Shown piece by piece: positions 16,183-25,301 of a DNA stretch of 62,483 nt. Both the position numbers and the translations under genes were made by a program. The stretch is taken from the NCBI GenBank assembly GCA_019323525.1, contig JAHWHD010000066.1, forward strand, positions 1 to 62,483. The letters run 5' to 3'. Origin of the DNA: Candidatus Woesearchaeota archaeon (lineage in GTDB: Archaea; Nanobdellota; Nanobdellia; Woesearchaeales; JAHWHD01). The notes under the pieces are model-generated. The model was not told the DNA's origin and did not search any database. It was given only the letters and a program-made list of their open reading frames with translations. Numbering within the stretch: position 1 is the first letter of the stretch; each line of letters starts with the position of its first letter.

Positions 16183-17652
16183 ATGAAGCAATACAAGCTT
16201 TACATTAATGGTAAATGGGTTAACTCTAGTTCTAGTAAGACCTTCAAAACCTACAACCCAGCAAACAAGAAACCTCTTGCAGTTTTCCAGGAAGGAACTG
16301 AGAAAGATGTAATGAAAGCAATAGCTGCAGGAGAGAAAGCTTACATAAAATGGTCATCATTACCTGCACCTAAAAGAGCCCAGTACCTTTTCGTAATTTC
16401 AAACTTGTTAAGAGAAAACAAGGAACGTCTTGCTAAACTCATCACTTTAGAGATGGGAAAAGTCCTGGTAGAAGCAAGAGGCGATGTACAGGAGGCTATC
16501 GACATATTCGAGTACATGGCTGGAGAAGGAAGAAGATTATTTGGCCATACCACGCCATCTGAACTTCCTGACAAGTTCTGCATGACTGTAAGAAGACCTA
16601 TAGGCGTTGTCGGGATTATAACTCCATGGAACTTTCCAATCGCGCTTCCTGCATGGAAGATAGCCCCTGCACTGATCTGCGGCAATTCAATCATCTTCAA
16701 ACCATCTTCAGACACCCCATTATGCGCTCTAGAACTTGTCAAGATACTTGAACAAGCCCAGTTACCTTCTGGAATTATTAACTTTATTCCAGGCCCTGGC
16801 AGCTCAGTAGGTTCAGAAATAGTAAAGAACCCAAAGATTCGGGCAGTATCGTTCACAGGCTCAACAATAACAGGTAAATGGATCACAGAAAACGCAGGTG
16901 TAAAAAAGCTTGGCTTAGAACTTGGCGGCAAGAACCCAATCATTATAATGGATGATGCTAACCTAGACCTTGCTGTTGACGGAATAATCTGGGGCGCTTT
17001 TGGAACAACAGGCCAGAGATGCACTGCAACCTCTAGAGTTATTGTGCATAAAAAAATAAAAAAGAAACTAGAAAAAAGACTGCTAAAAAGAGTAAGGAAA
17101 CTTAAACTCGGCTCTGGATTGAACCCAAAAACAGACATCGGACCTTTAATAAACAAAGCAGCAGTCGAAAAAGTAACAAACTATGTAAATTCAGGTAAAG
17201 AGCAAGGAGCTAAACTCTTATGCGGCGGCTCAACACCGAAAATAAAAGGATTTTTCTTTAACCCAACAATTTTCACAAATGTCAAGAAGGATATGAACAT
17301 AGCTAAAGAAGAGATCTTTGGCCCTGTTCTTTCAATTATTCCTGTTAAAGATATCGACCAGGCAATTGAAGTCGCAAACTCAGTAGAATACGGGCTGAGT
17401 TCCTCAATCTACACACAAGACATGAAATATGCATTCAAAGCAATCAACAAAATCGAAGCAGGAATCACATATATCAACTCAAGCACTATAGGTTCAGAAG
17501 TTCATCTTCCATTTGGCGGAATTAAGCATACAGGCAACGGCACAAGAGAGGCGGGGATAGAAGGGATTAACGAGTTCTCAGAAACAAAAACAGTCTATGT
17601 AGATTATTCAGATAAACTGCAGAAAGCGCAGATAGACCTTTACGAAAAATGA
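16183..17652 (+). CDS. NAD(P)-dependent aldehyde dehydrogenase (succinate-semialdehyde dehydrogenase-like)
   Basis: A 489-residue ALDH superfamily enzyme. TPWNFP (148-153), KPSSDTPL, FTGSTITG, the general base Glu246 in LELGGKNP and the nucleophile Cys280 in GQRCTATSR are all present, as is the C-terminal PFGGIKHTGNG segment. It oxidises an aldehyde to an acid with NAD(P). The next gene is a class III aminotransferase overlapping by 4 nt, which makes an omega-semialdehyde (succinic, glutaric or related) the likely substrate. Ribosome site AGAGGT lies upstream of the ATG. Confidence 0.9.
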   Translation: MKQYKLYINGKWVNSSSSKTFKTYNPANKKPLAVFQEGTEKDVMKAIAAGEKAYIKWSSLPAPKRAQYLFVISNLLRENKERLAKLITLEMGKVLVEARGDVQEAIDIFEYMAGEGRRLFGHTTPSELPDKFCMTVRRPIGVVGIITPWNFPIALPAWKIAPALICGNSIIFKPSSDTPLCALELVKILEQAQLPSGIINFIPGPGSSVGSEIVKNPKIRAVSFTGSTITGKWITENAGVKKLGLELGGKNPIIIMDDANLDLAVDGIIWGAFGTTGQRCTATSRVIVHKKIKKKLEKRLLKRVRKLKLGSGLNPKTDIGPLINKAAVEKVTNYVNSGKEQGAKLLCGGSTPKIKGFFFNPTIFTNVKKDMNIAKEEIFGPVLSIIPVKDIDQAIEVANSVEYGLSSSIYTQDMKYAFKAINKIEAGITYINSSTIGSEVHLPFGGIKHTGNGTREAGIEGINEFSETKTVYVDYSDKLQKAQIDLYEK

Positions 17653-18953
17653 GCAAATACAAATGTCAAAGCATTGGACCTAAATCAAGGTCAGTTATCA
17701 GAAGGGATAAGAAAGTGATATCGCCATCTTTAACAAGAGAATTTGACTTTGTCTACAAAAAAGCAAAAGGAATGTACGTGTGGGATGAGGATGGAAGAAA
17801 ATACCTGGACTTTTCATCAGGCCTTGCTGTTCTTAACTCTGGCCACAACCATCCAGAGATTATCAAGGCGATAAACAAACAGCTGATATCAGGAATGCAT
17901 ATGGGTTTTGCAGACTTCTACTCCAAACTTCCAGTCGAATACGCTGAAAAGCTTCTTTCTTTAATGCCAAGGATGGACAAGGTCTTTTTCGCAAACTCAG
18001 GCACTGAAGCAAATGAAGCCGCATTTAAACTGTGCCGCTATCACACAAAAAGAAAAAAGTTCATTTCATTCACACCAAGCTTTCACGGCAGAACAATGGG
18101 AAGCCTATCTCTGCAGGATACAGGCGTGCCCGCTCACAAAAAAGGGTTTGAACCATTCTTTGAAGTACACCACCCACCTTATGGTTATTGTTACAGGTGC
18201 GCTTATGGCCAAGAATACGGAAAATGCGGATTTGAATGCATCAAAGCTGTTGAAAATTTAACTAAAAAAGACAAGGACTGCGCAGGGATGTTCTATGAAC
18301 CAGTAATGGGGGAACCAGGTTATGTTGTACCTCCGATAGAATTCGTAAAAGGAATTAGAGAAATCTGCGACAAAAACAACATACTGCTATGCGCAGACGA
18401 GATCCAGTCAGGAGCTTTCAGGACAGGAAAGTTTCTTGCAAGCGAGAATTTCAAAGTTAAGAATGACATAGTAACCCTTGGCAAAGGACTAGGAGGCGGA
18501 CTTCCCACAGGGATTATGGTGTCTAACAACAAGGTAATGACTTGGGAACCCGGAAGCCATGCAAACACCTTTGGAGGAAACTTTTTAGTATGCGCAGCAG
18601 GTCTTGCGTTCTTAGATATCGCGAAAAAAGAAAAACTTGCAGAAAGAGCTAAACATGCTGGCCGATATTTGCTGAAAAGAGTAAAAGAACTGTACGGTGA
18701 ATACGAAATTATCGGTGATGTACGCGGCCTTGGCCTGATGATCGGCATTGAATTTGTAAAGAACAGAAAAACAAAAGCATACGCTGTTAAAGAGAAAAAC
18801 AAGATACTATGCAAAAGCATCCAAAAAGGGTTATTGCTGCTGCCTGCTGGAAAGTCCTCAATAAGATTTTCTCCTCCATTGATCGTAAAGAGAAAACAGA
18901 TAGATCTTGCTCTTGATATATTCGAAGATGCGATAAAAGAGGTATCAAAATGA
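17649..18953 (+). CDS. Class III aminotransferase (4-aminobutyrate/ornithine type)
   Basis: A 434-residue fold-type I PLP enzyme with SGLAVLNSGHNHPEI, FFANSGTEANEAA, SFHGRTMGSLS, DEIQSG and the PLP lysine in TLGKGLGGGLPTG (Lys279). A four-Cys insertion (YCYRCAYGQEYGKCGFEC, about 178-196) resembles that of archaeal omega-aminotransferases and the related broad-specificity amino-acid racemases. Overlap of 4 nt with the aldehyde dehydrogenase suggests transamination of GABA or an omega-amino acid followed by semialdehyde oxidation. Racemase activity cannot be excluded from sequence. Confidence 0.88.
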   Translation: MSKYKCQSIGPKSRSVIRRDKKVISPSLTREFDFVYKKAKGMYVWDEDGRKYLDFSSGLAVLNSGHNHPEIIKAINKQLISGMHMGFADFYSKLPVEYAEKLLSLMPRMDKVFFANSGTEANEAAFKLCRYHTKRKKFISFTPSFHGRTMGSLSLQDTGVPAHKKGFEPFFEVHHPPYGYCYRCAYGQEYGKCGFECIKAVENLTKKDKDCAGMFYEPVMGEPGYVVPPIEFVKGIREICDKNNILLCADEIQSGAFRTGKFLASENFKVKNDIVTLGKGLGGGLPTGIMVSNNKVMTWEPGSHANTFGGNFLVCAAGLAFLDIAKKEKLAERAKHAGRYLLKRVKELYGEYEIIGDVRGLGLMIGIEFVKNRKTKAYAVKEKNKILCKSIQKGLLLLPAGKSSIRFSPPLIVKRKQIDLALDIFEDAIKEVSK

Positions 18954-19978
18954 AAGAAGAACTATTGATTAAACTCCTTGACACATTCGGCCCGAGCGGA
19001 AGTGAATATTCAGTAAGAGCCATAATCGAAAAAGAGATGAAGGACCTTGTTGACGAGATGTATACAGACAAACTTGGAAACCTAATCTGCCACAAATCTG
19101 GTAAAGGCGGAAAAGTAATGCTTACAGCTCACATGGACGAGATAGGTCTTATAATAAGGGATATAAAAGAAGATGGCAAGATAAAATTCTCGGTTGTAGG
19201 CGGCGTTGACCGTGCAACACTGCTAGGCCAGTACGTTGCAATCCTCAACAGAGAAAACGAGATAGTTGCTACTGGAGTAATAACTTACCAGGAACTCCAG
19301 GACGACTTAATAATTGAAGAAATGCCTGAAGTCGAAGACCTCCACATCGACACAGGCCTAAAAAAACAAGGCCTTATTAAAAAACGTATAGGCGTGGGCG
19401 CATTCGCAGTTCCGTTCCAGGAAGCAAGGTTTTTAGGCAACAAAGACGTAATCGCAGGTAAAGCTCTTGACGACAGGATAGGATGCTTTATCTTGATCGA
19501 ACTCGCAAAAAGATTGAAAGATACAGATAATGACATATACTACGTATTCACAGTGCAAGAAGAAGTTGGATTATACGGAGCTCAGATTGCAGTCTACAAG
19601 ATAGACCCTGACTGGGGCATTGCTGTGGATGTTACTAATGCTGAAGACTATGAAAAAGAATGCGTTTTGGAGTGCGGAAAAGGCCCTGTGATTAGCGTGA
19701 TGGACGCTGAAATGATTTCAAACAGATGCATTAACGATTGGCTTCTTGAGATAGCGAGAAAGAAACGAATCCCTGTCCAGTTCAAGGTAGACGATACAGG
19801 AACAACAGACGCCACAAAGATCATGCTATCCCGTGGAGGAGTTCCGTCTACGGTTGTTGGTGTAGCAGTAAGAAACCTTCATTCAACTATAAGCACCGCT
19901 AATCTCAACGATATTAAAGACGCCATTGAACTGCTTCATGAACTAATGAAAAACCCTCCAAAGGTGTGCTTTGCGTGA
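18950..19978 (+). CDS. M42-family metallo-aminopeptidase (TET type)
   Basis: A 342-residue M42 peptidase. Metal ligands are visible in LTAHMDEIG, GKALDDRIG, VQEEVGLYGA (catalytic Glu), AVDVTNA and the C-terminal NLHST. This family forms dodecameric tetrahedral cytosolic aminopeptidases that finish peptide breakdown. It overlaps the aminotransferase by 4 nt and is followed by an amino-acid permease, so the operon seems to collect and degrade peptides and amino acids. Confidence 0.92.
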   Translation: MKEELLIKLLDTFGPSGSEYSVRAIIEKEMKDLVDEMYTDKLGNLICHKSGKGGKVMLTAHMDEIGLIIRDIKEDGKIKFSVVGGVDRATLLGQYVAILNRENEIVATGVITYQELQDDLIIEEMPEVEDLHIDTGLKKQGLIKKRIGVGAFAVPFQEARFLGNKDVIAGKALDDRIGCFILIELAKRLKDTDNDIYYVFTVQEEVGLYGAQIAVYKIDPDWGIAVDVTNAEDYEKECVLECGKGPVISVMDAEMISNRCINDWLLEIARKKRIPVQFKVDDTGTTDATKIMLSRGGVPSTVVGVAVRNLHSTISTANLNDIKDAIELLHELMKNPPKVCFA

Positions 19979-21102
19979 AATCAATAATAGAAGCTATCGC
20001 TACATTGATGGGGTGCGTACTCGGAGCAGGCATTCTAGGAATTCCGTATGTTGTATCTCGATCAGGCTTTGGTATAGGCATTTTATGGGTATTAGGTCTT
20101 GGCTTTGGAGTTCTCTTGATCAACCTGTACATGGGCGAGATTGTGTTAAGGACAAAAGGTTTCCATCAGCTTACAGGCTACGCTGATAAATATCTTGGAA
20201 AGAAAGGGCGGTTCTTAATGACTTTATCTATGATAATAGGAATCTACGGCGCTCTACTCGCCTATATCATCGGTGTAGGAAACTCATTGAACGCAATCTT
20301 TCCTGTGTTATCAAGTTTCCAGTTCAGTCTTATATTCTTTGTTGCAGTGACGTTCTTTGCACTCTTTGGAATAAAGATGATCGAGAGATTAGAAGTCGGA
20401 ATGGGGACTGCAATGATTGCGATTGCTGCAACAATAGCTATTATAATCATATTTTCCAAGCACTTTATACTCAGCAACCTCGCGGTTTCGAACAGCGCGA
20501 ACATATTCATACCGTATGGCATAGTTCTTTTCGCATACCTTGGCACAGCAGCAATCCCAGAAATGCACGAGGAACTGATAAGAAACAAGAGAGCTTTCAA
20601 GAAAGCTATAATCTGGGGAAGCTTATTGCCAATTATTATCTACTCGATATTCACCCTTGTTGTGATTGCTGCAACAGGAACCTCAACAACAGAGATTGCA
20701 ACAATAGGTCTAGGATTGCTTTACGGAAAATCGATGGTGATGTTCGCAAACCTGTTTGCAGTATTTGCAATGACAACATCGTTTTTAGTATTAGGCCTTG
20801 CCCTGAAAGAGATGTACTTCTATGACTTTAAGCTAAAACCTCTTAGTTCATGGAGCTTGACTGTTATTGTCCCTCTTGGCCTTTTTTTTCTTGGCATAAA
20901 GGATTTTATCGAAACACTGTGGTTCGCAGGCTCAATCTCAGCTGCACTTGCAGGAATTCTAATTGTACTTATGCATTGGCGGTGTAAGTACAGGGGCGAC
21001 AAAAAACCAGAATTCTCTGTACGCAAGAACTACATTATTGGAATCATCCTAATGGCGTTATTCTGTTTTGGCATTGTATACGAGATATTAAAGTTCGTAT
21101 AG
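19975..21102 (+). CDS. Amino-acid permease (aromatic amino acid/polyamine-organocation type)
   Basis: About 375 residues, nearly all membrane, with 10-11 hydrophobic helices. The first helix region carries ATLMGCVLGAGILGIPYVVS, the GxG(I/L)xxxP unwound-helix motif of the APC superfamily (AAAP/aromatic permease branch). The GTG at 19975 overlaps the previous stop (GTGA) and is preferred to GTG 19966. Its position after the aldehyde dehydrogenase, aminotransferase and peptidase fits amino-acid uptake or export. Substrate unknown. Confidence 0.85.
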   Translation: MKSIIEAIATLMGCVLGAGILGIPYVVSRSGFGIGILWVLGLGFGVLLINLYMGEIVLRTKGFHQLTGYADKYLGKKGRFLMTLSMIIGIYGALLAYIIGVGNSLNAIFPVLSSFQFSLIFFVAVTFFALFGIKMIERLEVGMGTAMIAIAATIAIIIIFSKHFILSNLAVSNSANIFIPYGIVLFAYLGTAAIPEMHEELIRNKRAFKKAIIWGSLLPIIIYSIFTLVVIAATGTSTTEIATIGLGLLYGKSMVMFANLFAVFAMTTSFLVLGLALKEMYFYDFKLKPLSSWSLTVIVPLGLFFLGIKDFIETLWFAGSISAALAGILIVLMHWRCKYRGDKKPEFSVRKNYIIGIILMALFCFGIVYEILKFV

Positions 21103-21186
21103 CAACATTTATATATCACTACAAAAACGATTTCTTAGGTTATACATGGGGCTGTAGTATAACCTGGCCAGAACGGCTGGCTCCAG

Positions 21187-21262
21187 ACTTATTACTGGAG
21201 CGATGAGGCAATATGCCGATGATTATTCGCATGGTATGTCAGACATCAGCTCTGAGGAAGAT
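21187..21262 (+). other. tRNA-Trp intron 1 (position 37/38), with guide-like motif
   Basis: The bulge-helix-bulge is slightly relaxed: outer helix = anticodon stem (5 bp), 3-nt bulges A-G|A and A-T|A, central helix CTCC/GAAG with one C-A mismatch, inner helix CTTA/TGAG. Inside, 21195-21201 (CTGGAGC) is complementary to exon nucleotides 31-37, and the fifth base before an ATGA (21203-21206) pairs with C34. A CTGA lies at 21252-21255 and a C-box-like CCGATGA at 21216-21222. Confidence 0.8.
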
Positions 21263-21283
21263 ACCAGCAAATCTGGGTTCGAA

Positions 21284-21304
21284 TCGACCACAATGTCACG
21301 AGAG
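21284..21304 (+). other. tRNA-Trp intron 2 (position 59/60, T loop), strict bulge-helix-bulge
   Basis: Outer helix = the 5-bp T stem; bulges A-A|T (21282-21284) and A-G|T (21303-21305), 3 nt each; central helix TTCG (21278-21281) with CGAG (21299-21302), 4 bp; inner GAC/GTC (21286-21288/21295-21297). Removing 21 nt restores TTCGAAT followed by CCCAG. Confidence 0.88.
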
Positions 21305-21318
21305 TCCCAGCAGCCCCA

Positions 21319-21366
21319 TTTTTTCTTAGAAAAACTTTAAATATACTTTACCACTTCTTAGGGGTT
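21319..21366 (+). promoter_or_regulatory. tRNA 3' T-run and promoter of the next gene
   Basis: Six T residues (21319-21324) end the tRNA transcript. TTTAAATATA (21336-21345) lies about 26 nt before the ATG at 21367, predicting a leaderless or nearly leaderless mRNA. Confidence 0.6.
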
Positions 21367-22911
21367 ATGGGGGCTATAAGGGATAGAGCAGGAAATGGAA
21401 CACGAAGCACAGACACATCCTCAGAACTATGGATGGCAAGTAGAAGCCGATACACGCAAGTAATCAACAGAAGAGGCATCGTCTGGGACTATCTGGGAGA
21501 TATAATTAACAGATATACCAATTATCTGAAGAGCGTATTTTCTAGCAATCCAGAAAACAAAAGAGCTGCAAAAAGAGAGGAGATATTAGTAGAAATAGAA
21601 AAACTAGAAGATATTAAGAACCTGAACATGCTTTGGTACCGTCCATACAGGTGGAATGGCCTCTCATCATTCTTACTTGAAGAATACCCTGGAAAATATA
21701 AGGAGTATCCACCACTTACTAAAGAGCAGTTAAAGGAATTCTTTATGAAGTCATACGAGCTTATGGATAAGGCAGACGCACCATCAACCTGTCCTGAAGG
21801 AAAACCACCCAGTATTCATTTTCTTGAGACATTCGAAAAATTTTGCGAAACATATGAAAAAGAAGAAGGAGAAGAGGACATAGATTTGAGCAATAACTTT
21901 TTGAAAGGTGATGAGTGCAGTGACCAACAAGCAAATTTACAGACTAGAGCCGCTATAACATGCTTATGTAACATGATGTTTAACACTGCCAGCGAATTTT
22001 ATAATGATGGATATATCGCATCATGGAAAGGCGTGTTTAGAGATGCGGCAGAATATGCAGAATGCGACAAATTCAGGGCGTTAGAAACATTATTCACAAA
22101 AGTCGCAGAGCACAGATCTGCAAGAAAAAGAATAAGCGAATATATTTCCTGCAAAACAAAGAGAGCTGCCAAGATTGGAAAAATAGGGCTTACAACTACA
22201 GCTATTGTTGGTGCATGTTACGCAGGCCTATTATTTACTGGACTGTTTGACACATTTGCAAAAGAAGCTAAAAACGCCGGATGGAACAGAACTGCAGCAA
22301 TATTTAGACATTTAGACCAAGCACCAAAATCATTTTTTAGAGGTTCAAAAAAACTACAAGAAAAAATAAAGCAGCCGATAAAAGTAACAGCGTCCGCGAG
22401 ATTTGATTCTCCAGAACCGACACCAACCAAACCATCCACAAAAACACCGAGACCAACGCCAACACCCACAATAGACTACCAAAAACTATTGAACAGTTAT
22501 AGCAGCAAAGCAGTCACTTACCGTGCTGCTCTTGCAAAAGAGGATACTGATATTGGAAAACTAACTCAACAAATCCAGGAAAGTTATTCTGGATTTAGAA
22601 GCTTAGAACCAGAGTTCAAGTCTAGAAATTTAGATTATACAGGAATCAAAAAAAGCTTAGAAGGATATCTAAGGACAGCTAATGATAAATCAAAAACAAC
22701 GAGTAAGCTAGCTGGCGACATAAAATCATACCAAGCAGCAATGTCTAGTTTCGTTAAGGGAAAACACTCAACAGCTGAATGGTGCAAATGGCTTGAAGCG
22801 TATGAAAAGAAAAGAGACAGACTTCTTAAGAGAATAAAAGACCCTGCAAAAACAAAAGCAGTTAAGTCAGGTTACGACAAATTTGTTGACGAGTACATTA
22901 AAAACAATTAG
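21367..22911 (+). CDS. Unrecognised single-pass membrane protein with Pro/Thr linker
   Basis: A 514-residue protein with no family I know. Residues 1-270 are soluble, charged and helical, with several Cys. One membrane helix (about 274-296, TTTAIVGACYAGLLFTGLF) is preceded by Lys/Arg, suggesting an inside N-terminus. Then come a basic stretch, a Pro/Thr-rich linker (about 351-370, EPTPTKPSTKTPRPTPTPT) and a helical, probably coiled-coil C-terminal domain (370-514). It converges with the minus gene 22898-23350, with 14 nt overlap. The layout suggests a cytoplasmic domain joined to an external stalk. Confidence 0.7.
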   Translation: MGAIRDRAGNGTRSTDTSSELWMASRSRYTQVINRRGIVWDYLGDIINRYTNYLKSVFSSNPENKRAAKREEILVEIEKLEDIKNLNMLWYRPYRWNGLSSFLLEEYPGKYKEYPPLTKEQLKEFFMKSYELMDKADAPSTCPEGKPPSIHFLETFEKFCETYEKEEGEEDIDLSNNFLKGDECSDQQANLQTRAAITCLCNMMFNTASEFYNDGYIASWKGVFRDAAEYAECDKFRALETLFTKVAEHRSARKRISEYISCKTKRAAKIGKIGLTTTAIVGACYAGLLFTGLFDTFAKEAKNAGWNRTAAIFRHLDQAPKSFFRGSKKLQEKIKQPIKVTASARFDSPEPTPTKPSTKTPRPTPTPTIDYQKLLNSYSSKAVTYRAALAKEDTDIGKLTQQIQESYSGFRSLEPEFKSRNLDYTGIKKSLEGYLRTANDKSKTTSKLAGDIKSYQAAMSSFVKGKHSTAEWCKWLEAYEKKRDRLLKRIKDPAKTKAVKSGYDKFVDEYIKNN

Positions 22912-23350
22912 AGATAAATTCTATAACAGGTTTATGATAGCCTGTCAGATATGAAGCTGTACCCAAGATACTTAAACCCGCGATAATACATGCTCCAGCA
23001 ACAATCGCATTATCAATAGTACAGTGCTTGTTAGCAAAATCCTTGAAACCCTCAACACAAGTATTGAGCATGTTCTTTGCCCTTGTTGAATAGCTGTTGA
23101 TTTTTTCTATAGCTAATTCAGTCCTGTACCTTGCATAAGCATCTCTTGGAGTTATACCGGGATTCTCTGTAAGAATCTTATTATAGGCTCGTTCTAAGTC
23201 ATTACCTGAACCTGCGCACATCTTCATAAAATCATACTTCTGCTGTAGATTATCAAGTTTATCCTTTAGTAAAGAACTCTCTTTATCAGCAGCCTTCAGA
23301 CTAAGATCGACTATTCTTGACAAACCTCTAAAATCGTTATCCTCTGACAT
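22898..23350 (-). CDS. Unrecognised small protein with C-terminal membrane helix
   Basis: From ATG 23350 (MSEDNDFRG...) the protein is 150 residues: a helical charged region (1-105) and one hydrophobic segment near the C-terminus (about 110-132, IVAGACIIAGLSILGTASYL) ending in a short polar tail. This is a tail-anchored layout. Start 23350 is chosen because a minus-strand TATA (23373-23382) lies 26 nt upstream, giving a leaderless start; the longer in-frame start at 23395 lies upstream of that TATA box. No family recognised. It lies between two plus-strand membrane proteins of equally unknown type. Confidence 0.65.
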   Translation of the reverse strand: MSEDNDFRGLSRIVDLSLKAADKESSLLKDKLDNLQQKYDFMKMCAGSGNDLERAYNKILTENPGITPRDAYARYRTELAIEKINSYSTRAKNMLNTCVEGFKDFANKHCTIDNAIVAGACIIAGLSILGTASYLTGYHKPVIEFISNCF

Positions 23351-23479
23351 GACTATTACAAAACATGAATAGTTTAAAAAACTTGTTGTTTTCACTACTC
23401 GAAAATACTAAAACAATAGAAAACTTTATATATTTTTGAGCTCATGCTAGATAAATATAGTATTAATAGGGGGATAATT
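23351..23479. promoter_or_regulatory. Divergent promoter region
   Basis: The minus-strand TATA (23373-23382) serves the gene starting at 23350. TTTATATAT (23425-23433) on the plus strand serves the gene starting at 23480, with a GGGGG ribosome site at 23469-23473. Confidence 0.55.
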
Positions 23480-25222
23480 ATGGTTGATGATAAAATTGAT
23501 GGACTTGAGCATGATAGGGATAGCTGGACTATTTTCTGGACAAATGTTAGCGCTCACTATGAAACACAAGGTGCTAAGACTATAGAGATTTATCCTCACT
23601 TTAAATCCTATATCAAAGAACAAGGAATCACAATCACCCCTGATAACATCCCAGAAACTGAAGAATTCTGTGCAGGTCTTGACAGCTACCTACTTGAAAA
23701 AGGATACACAAATGGCAATGGCTGGACATCAGAAATATTAGGATGGACTGAAGACGAGAAGCAAAGGAGAATCGTAGGCGCTAAAGTAAAGACTGTTATT
23801 GACGATCTGCTTAAAAAAATCGAAAATTTTGATAAGCAAGACGAGCCAACAAAAGCAGCTGTTGCTGGAGCAATCATTGCTGGCGGATTTGGATCCAATA
23901 CCCTTAAACAGGCAATAATCGCTAAAGACATTAAGAACGCTGAAGTCTATACAAGATCAGGACTTAACCAAGGAATGTATCAAGCTCTAATACAAGAGAT
24001 TGTTGAAATGCCTTCAGCACAGATGCAGACTTCTAAACAATATGGAGATTTATTGGAGATGTTAAGGCAGAACCACTGCAGGGATGTTGTAAAGCCTCAT
24101 ACTAAAGAAGTTATTGAAAAAACAGTTTTCGAAGTTCTTAACGAGAAACGAGAAGCATACCTTCAATTAAAAGAAACCCAAGAGGCAAGGCAAGAAGGTA
24201 CAGTAGACAGAAAGAGGCTTGACGATAAAGCAGACCAGAACCTTGCAGAAACAAAAGGTGTTCGACAGGTGGCTTCTACTATAAAATCATACCTAGACGC
24301 CGTTATAAATTGGGGTAGAGAAAACAAGAAAAACCTCGCATACGGAACTATCGGAGTGGTTTTGTTAGGCGGTCTTGGGATAGCGGGTATTGTCTATAAG
24401 TCACACAATGCTGCTAAACAAGCTGAAAAAGCTCGGATTGAAGCTTCAGAAACAAGAAAGACAGTTAATAACACTGCTAAAAAAGTTGAAGTTGTACAGA
24501 AAGAAGCAGATGCAGCACGTAAAGAGACAAAGCAAAGGCACAGCCTTGCACAGATGCTAGATGTATACTATAATGACGCTAAAAAAGCAAAAGGCTTTGA
24601 CGATGTCGCTTCAATGTACCTTATGGGCCATGAGGTAGAAGACTCAAAAAGTTTTGTATCAGCAGCAGCCACAATAGGCACAAGCGATCAAGCTTTGATA
24701 CAAGATAATGTTCCAAAGTTCAAGGAAGTTACACAGAGAAGAGCTTCTTACATAGCAAGGTCATTGTTTGACAAGGCTGTAGAGTTCGAACCAGATAACC
24801 TTAGCCTTAACAAGCTGCTTGTTAATTACAAGCATCTGCACCCTAAACGAAAAGTAACTTACATTGGAGATGCACTCTATGCTCTTGCTCAGAACCAACA
24901 ATTCAAAGCAAAGATGCCAGAAGAGTTAAAGCCTTTGTTCGGCAACATCGAGAGAACAGTAAGTGAAGCTAAAAAATCCGGCTTTAACAGAAGACGGAGT
25001 ACTTTGCAGCTGATACGGAAGTTTGTTGCAGATATTAATAACGAATCTAGACTTCAGGGAAAGGCGCTTGACAAGGCTTTAAAAAATGAATGGGTCTGGA
25101 AAGTTGACAGTATAACTCCTTTCACAGAAATCTGGTATAAAAGATTAGACGAGCTTGAAAAAGAAGCTGAAGGAGACAACTCAAAAGAGGACGTAAGGCA
25201 GCTGTTGTTTAAAACCAAATGA
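23480..25222 (+). CDS. Unrecognised single-pass membrane protein with coiled coil
   Basis: 580 residues from ATG 23480 (MVDDKIDGLEH...), which has a G-rich ribosome site 7 nt upstream and lies 47 nt after the TATA; the earlier in-frame ATG (23444) would precede the predicted RNA start. The N-terminal 280 residues are soluble and helical. One membrane helix (about 285-307, LAYGTIGVVLLGGLGIAGIVY) is followed by a Lys/Glu/Ala coiled coil (about 310-345) and a helical C-terminal domain to 580. I recognise no family. Architecture parallels the 21367 gene: cytoplasmic domain, one helix, external helical domain. Confidence 0.7.
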   Translation: MVDDKIDGLEHDRDSWTIFWTNVSAHYETQGAKTIEIYPHFKSYIKEQGITITPDNIPETEEFCAGLDSYLLEKGYTNGNGWTSEILGWTEDEKQRRIVGAKVKTVIDDLLKKIENFDKQDEPTKAAVAGAIIAGGFGSNTLKQAIIAKDIKNAEVYTRSGLNQGMYQALIQEIVEMPSAQMQTSKQYGDLLEMLRQNHCRDVVKPHTKEVIEKTVFEVLNEKREAYLQLKETQEARQEGTVDRKRLDDKADQNLAETKGVRQVASTIKSYLDAVINWGRENKKNLAYGTIGVVLLGGLGIAGIVYKSHNAAKQAEKARIEASETRKTVNNTAKKVEVVQKEADAARKETKQRHSLAQMLDVYYNDAKKAKGFDDVASMYLMGHEVEDSKSFVSAAATIGTSDQALIQDNVPKFKEVTQRRASYIARSLFDKAVEFEPDNLSLNKLLVNYKHLHPKRKVTYIGDALYALAQNQQFKAKMPEELKPLFGNIERTVSEAKKSGFNRRRSTLQLIRKFVADINNESRLQGKALDKALKNEWVWKVDSITPFTEIWYKRLDELEKEAEGDNSKEDVRQLLFKTK

Positions 25223-25301
25223 TGTTGTCACTCCAACATACTAACAACAACGAAAGCTTTAAATATTATCGCAATTTTGCAATCAAATCGAGGGGATTTT
25301 A

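Larger units (their letters stand above)
21148..21318 (+). tRNA. tRNA-Trp (CCA) with two introns
   Basis: The acceptor stem GGGGCTG (21148-21154) pairs with CAGCCCC (21311-21317), discriminator A. The anticodon stem GCTGG/CCAGC (21176-21180/21264-21268) flanks the loop C-T-CCA-G-A. The T stem CTGGG/CCCAG (21273-21277/21306-21310) has the T loop TTCGAAT. The gene closes only if 76 nt after position 37 (21187-21262) and 21 nt between T-loop positions 59 and 60 (21284-21304) are removed, leaving 74 nt. The D stem has one A-A mismatch. No CCA is encoded. A T run follows (21319-21324). Confidence 0.93.
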
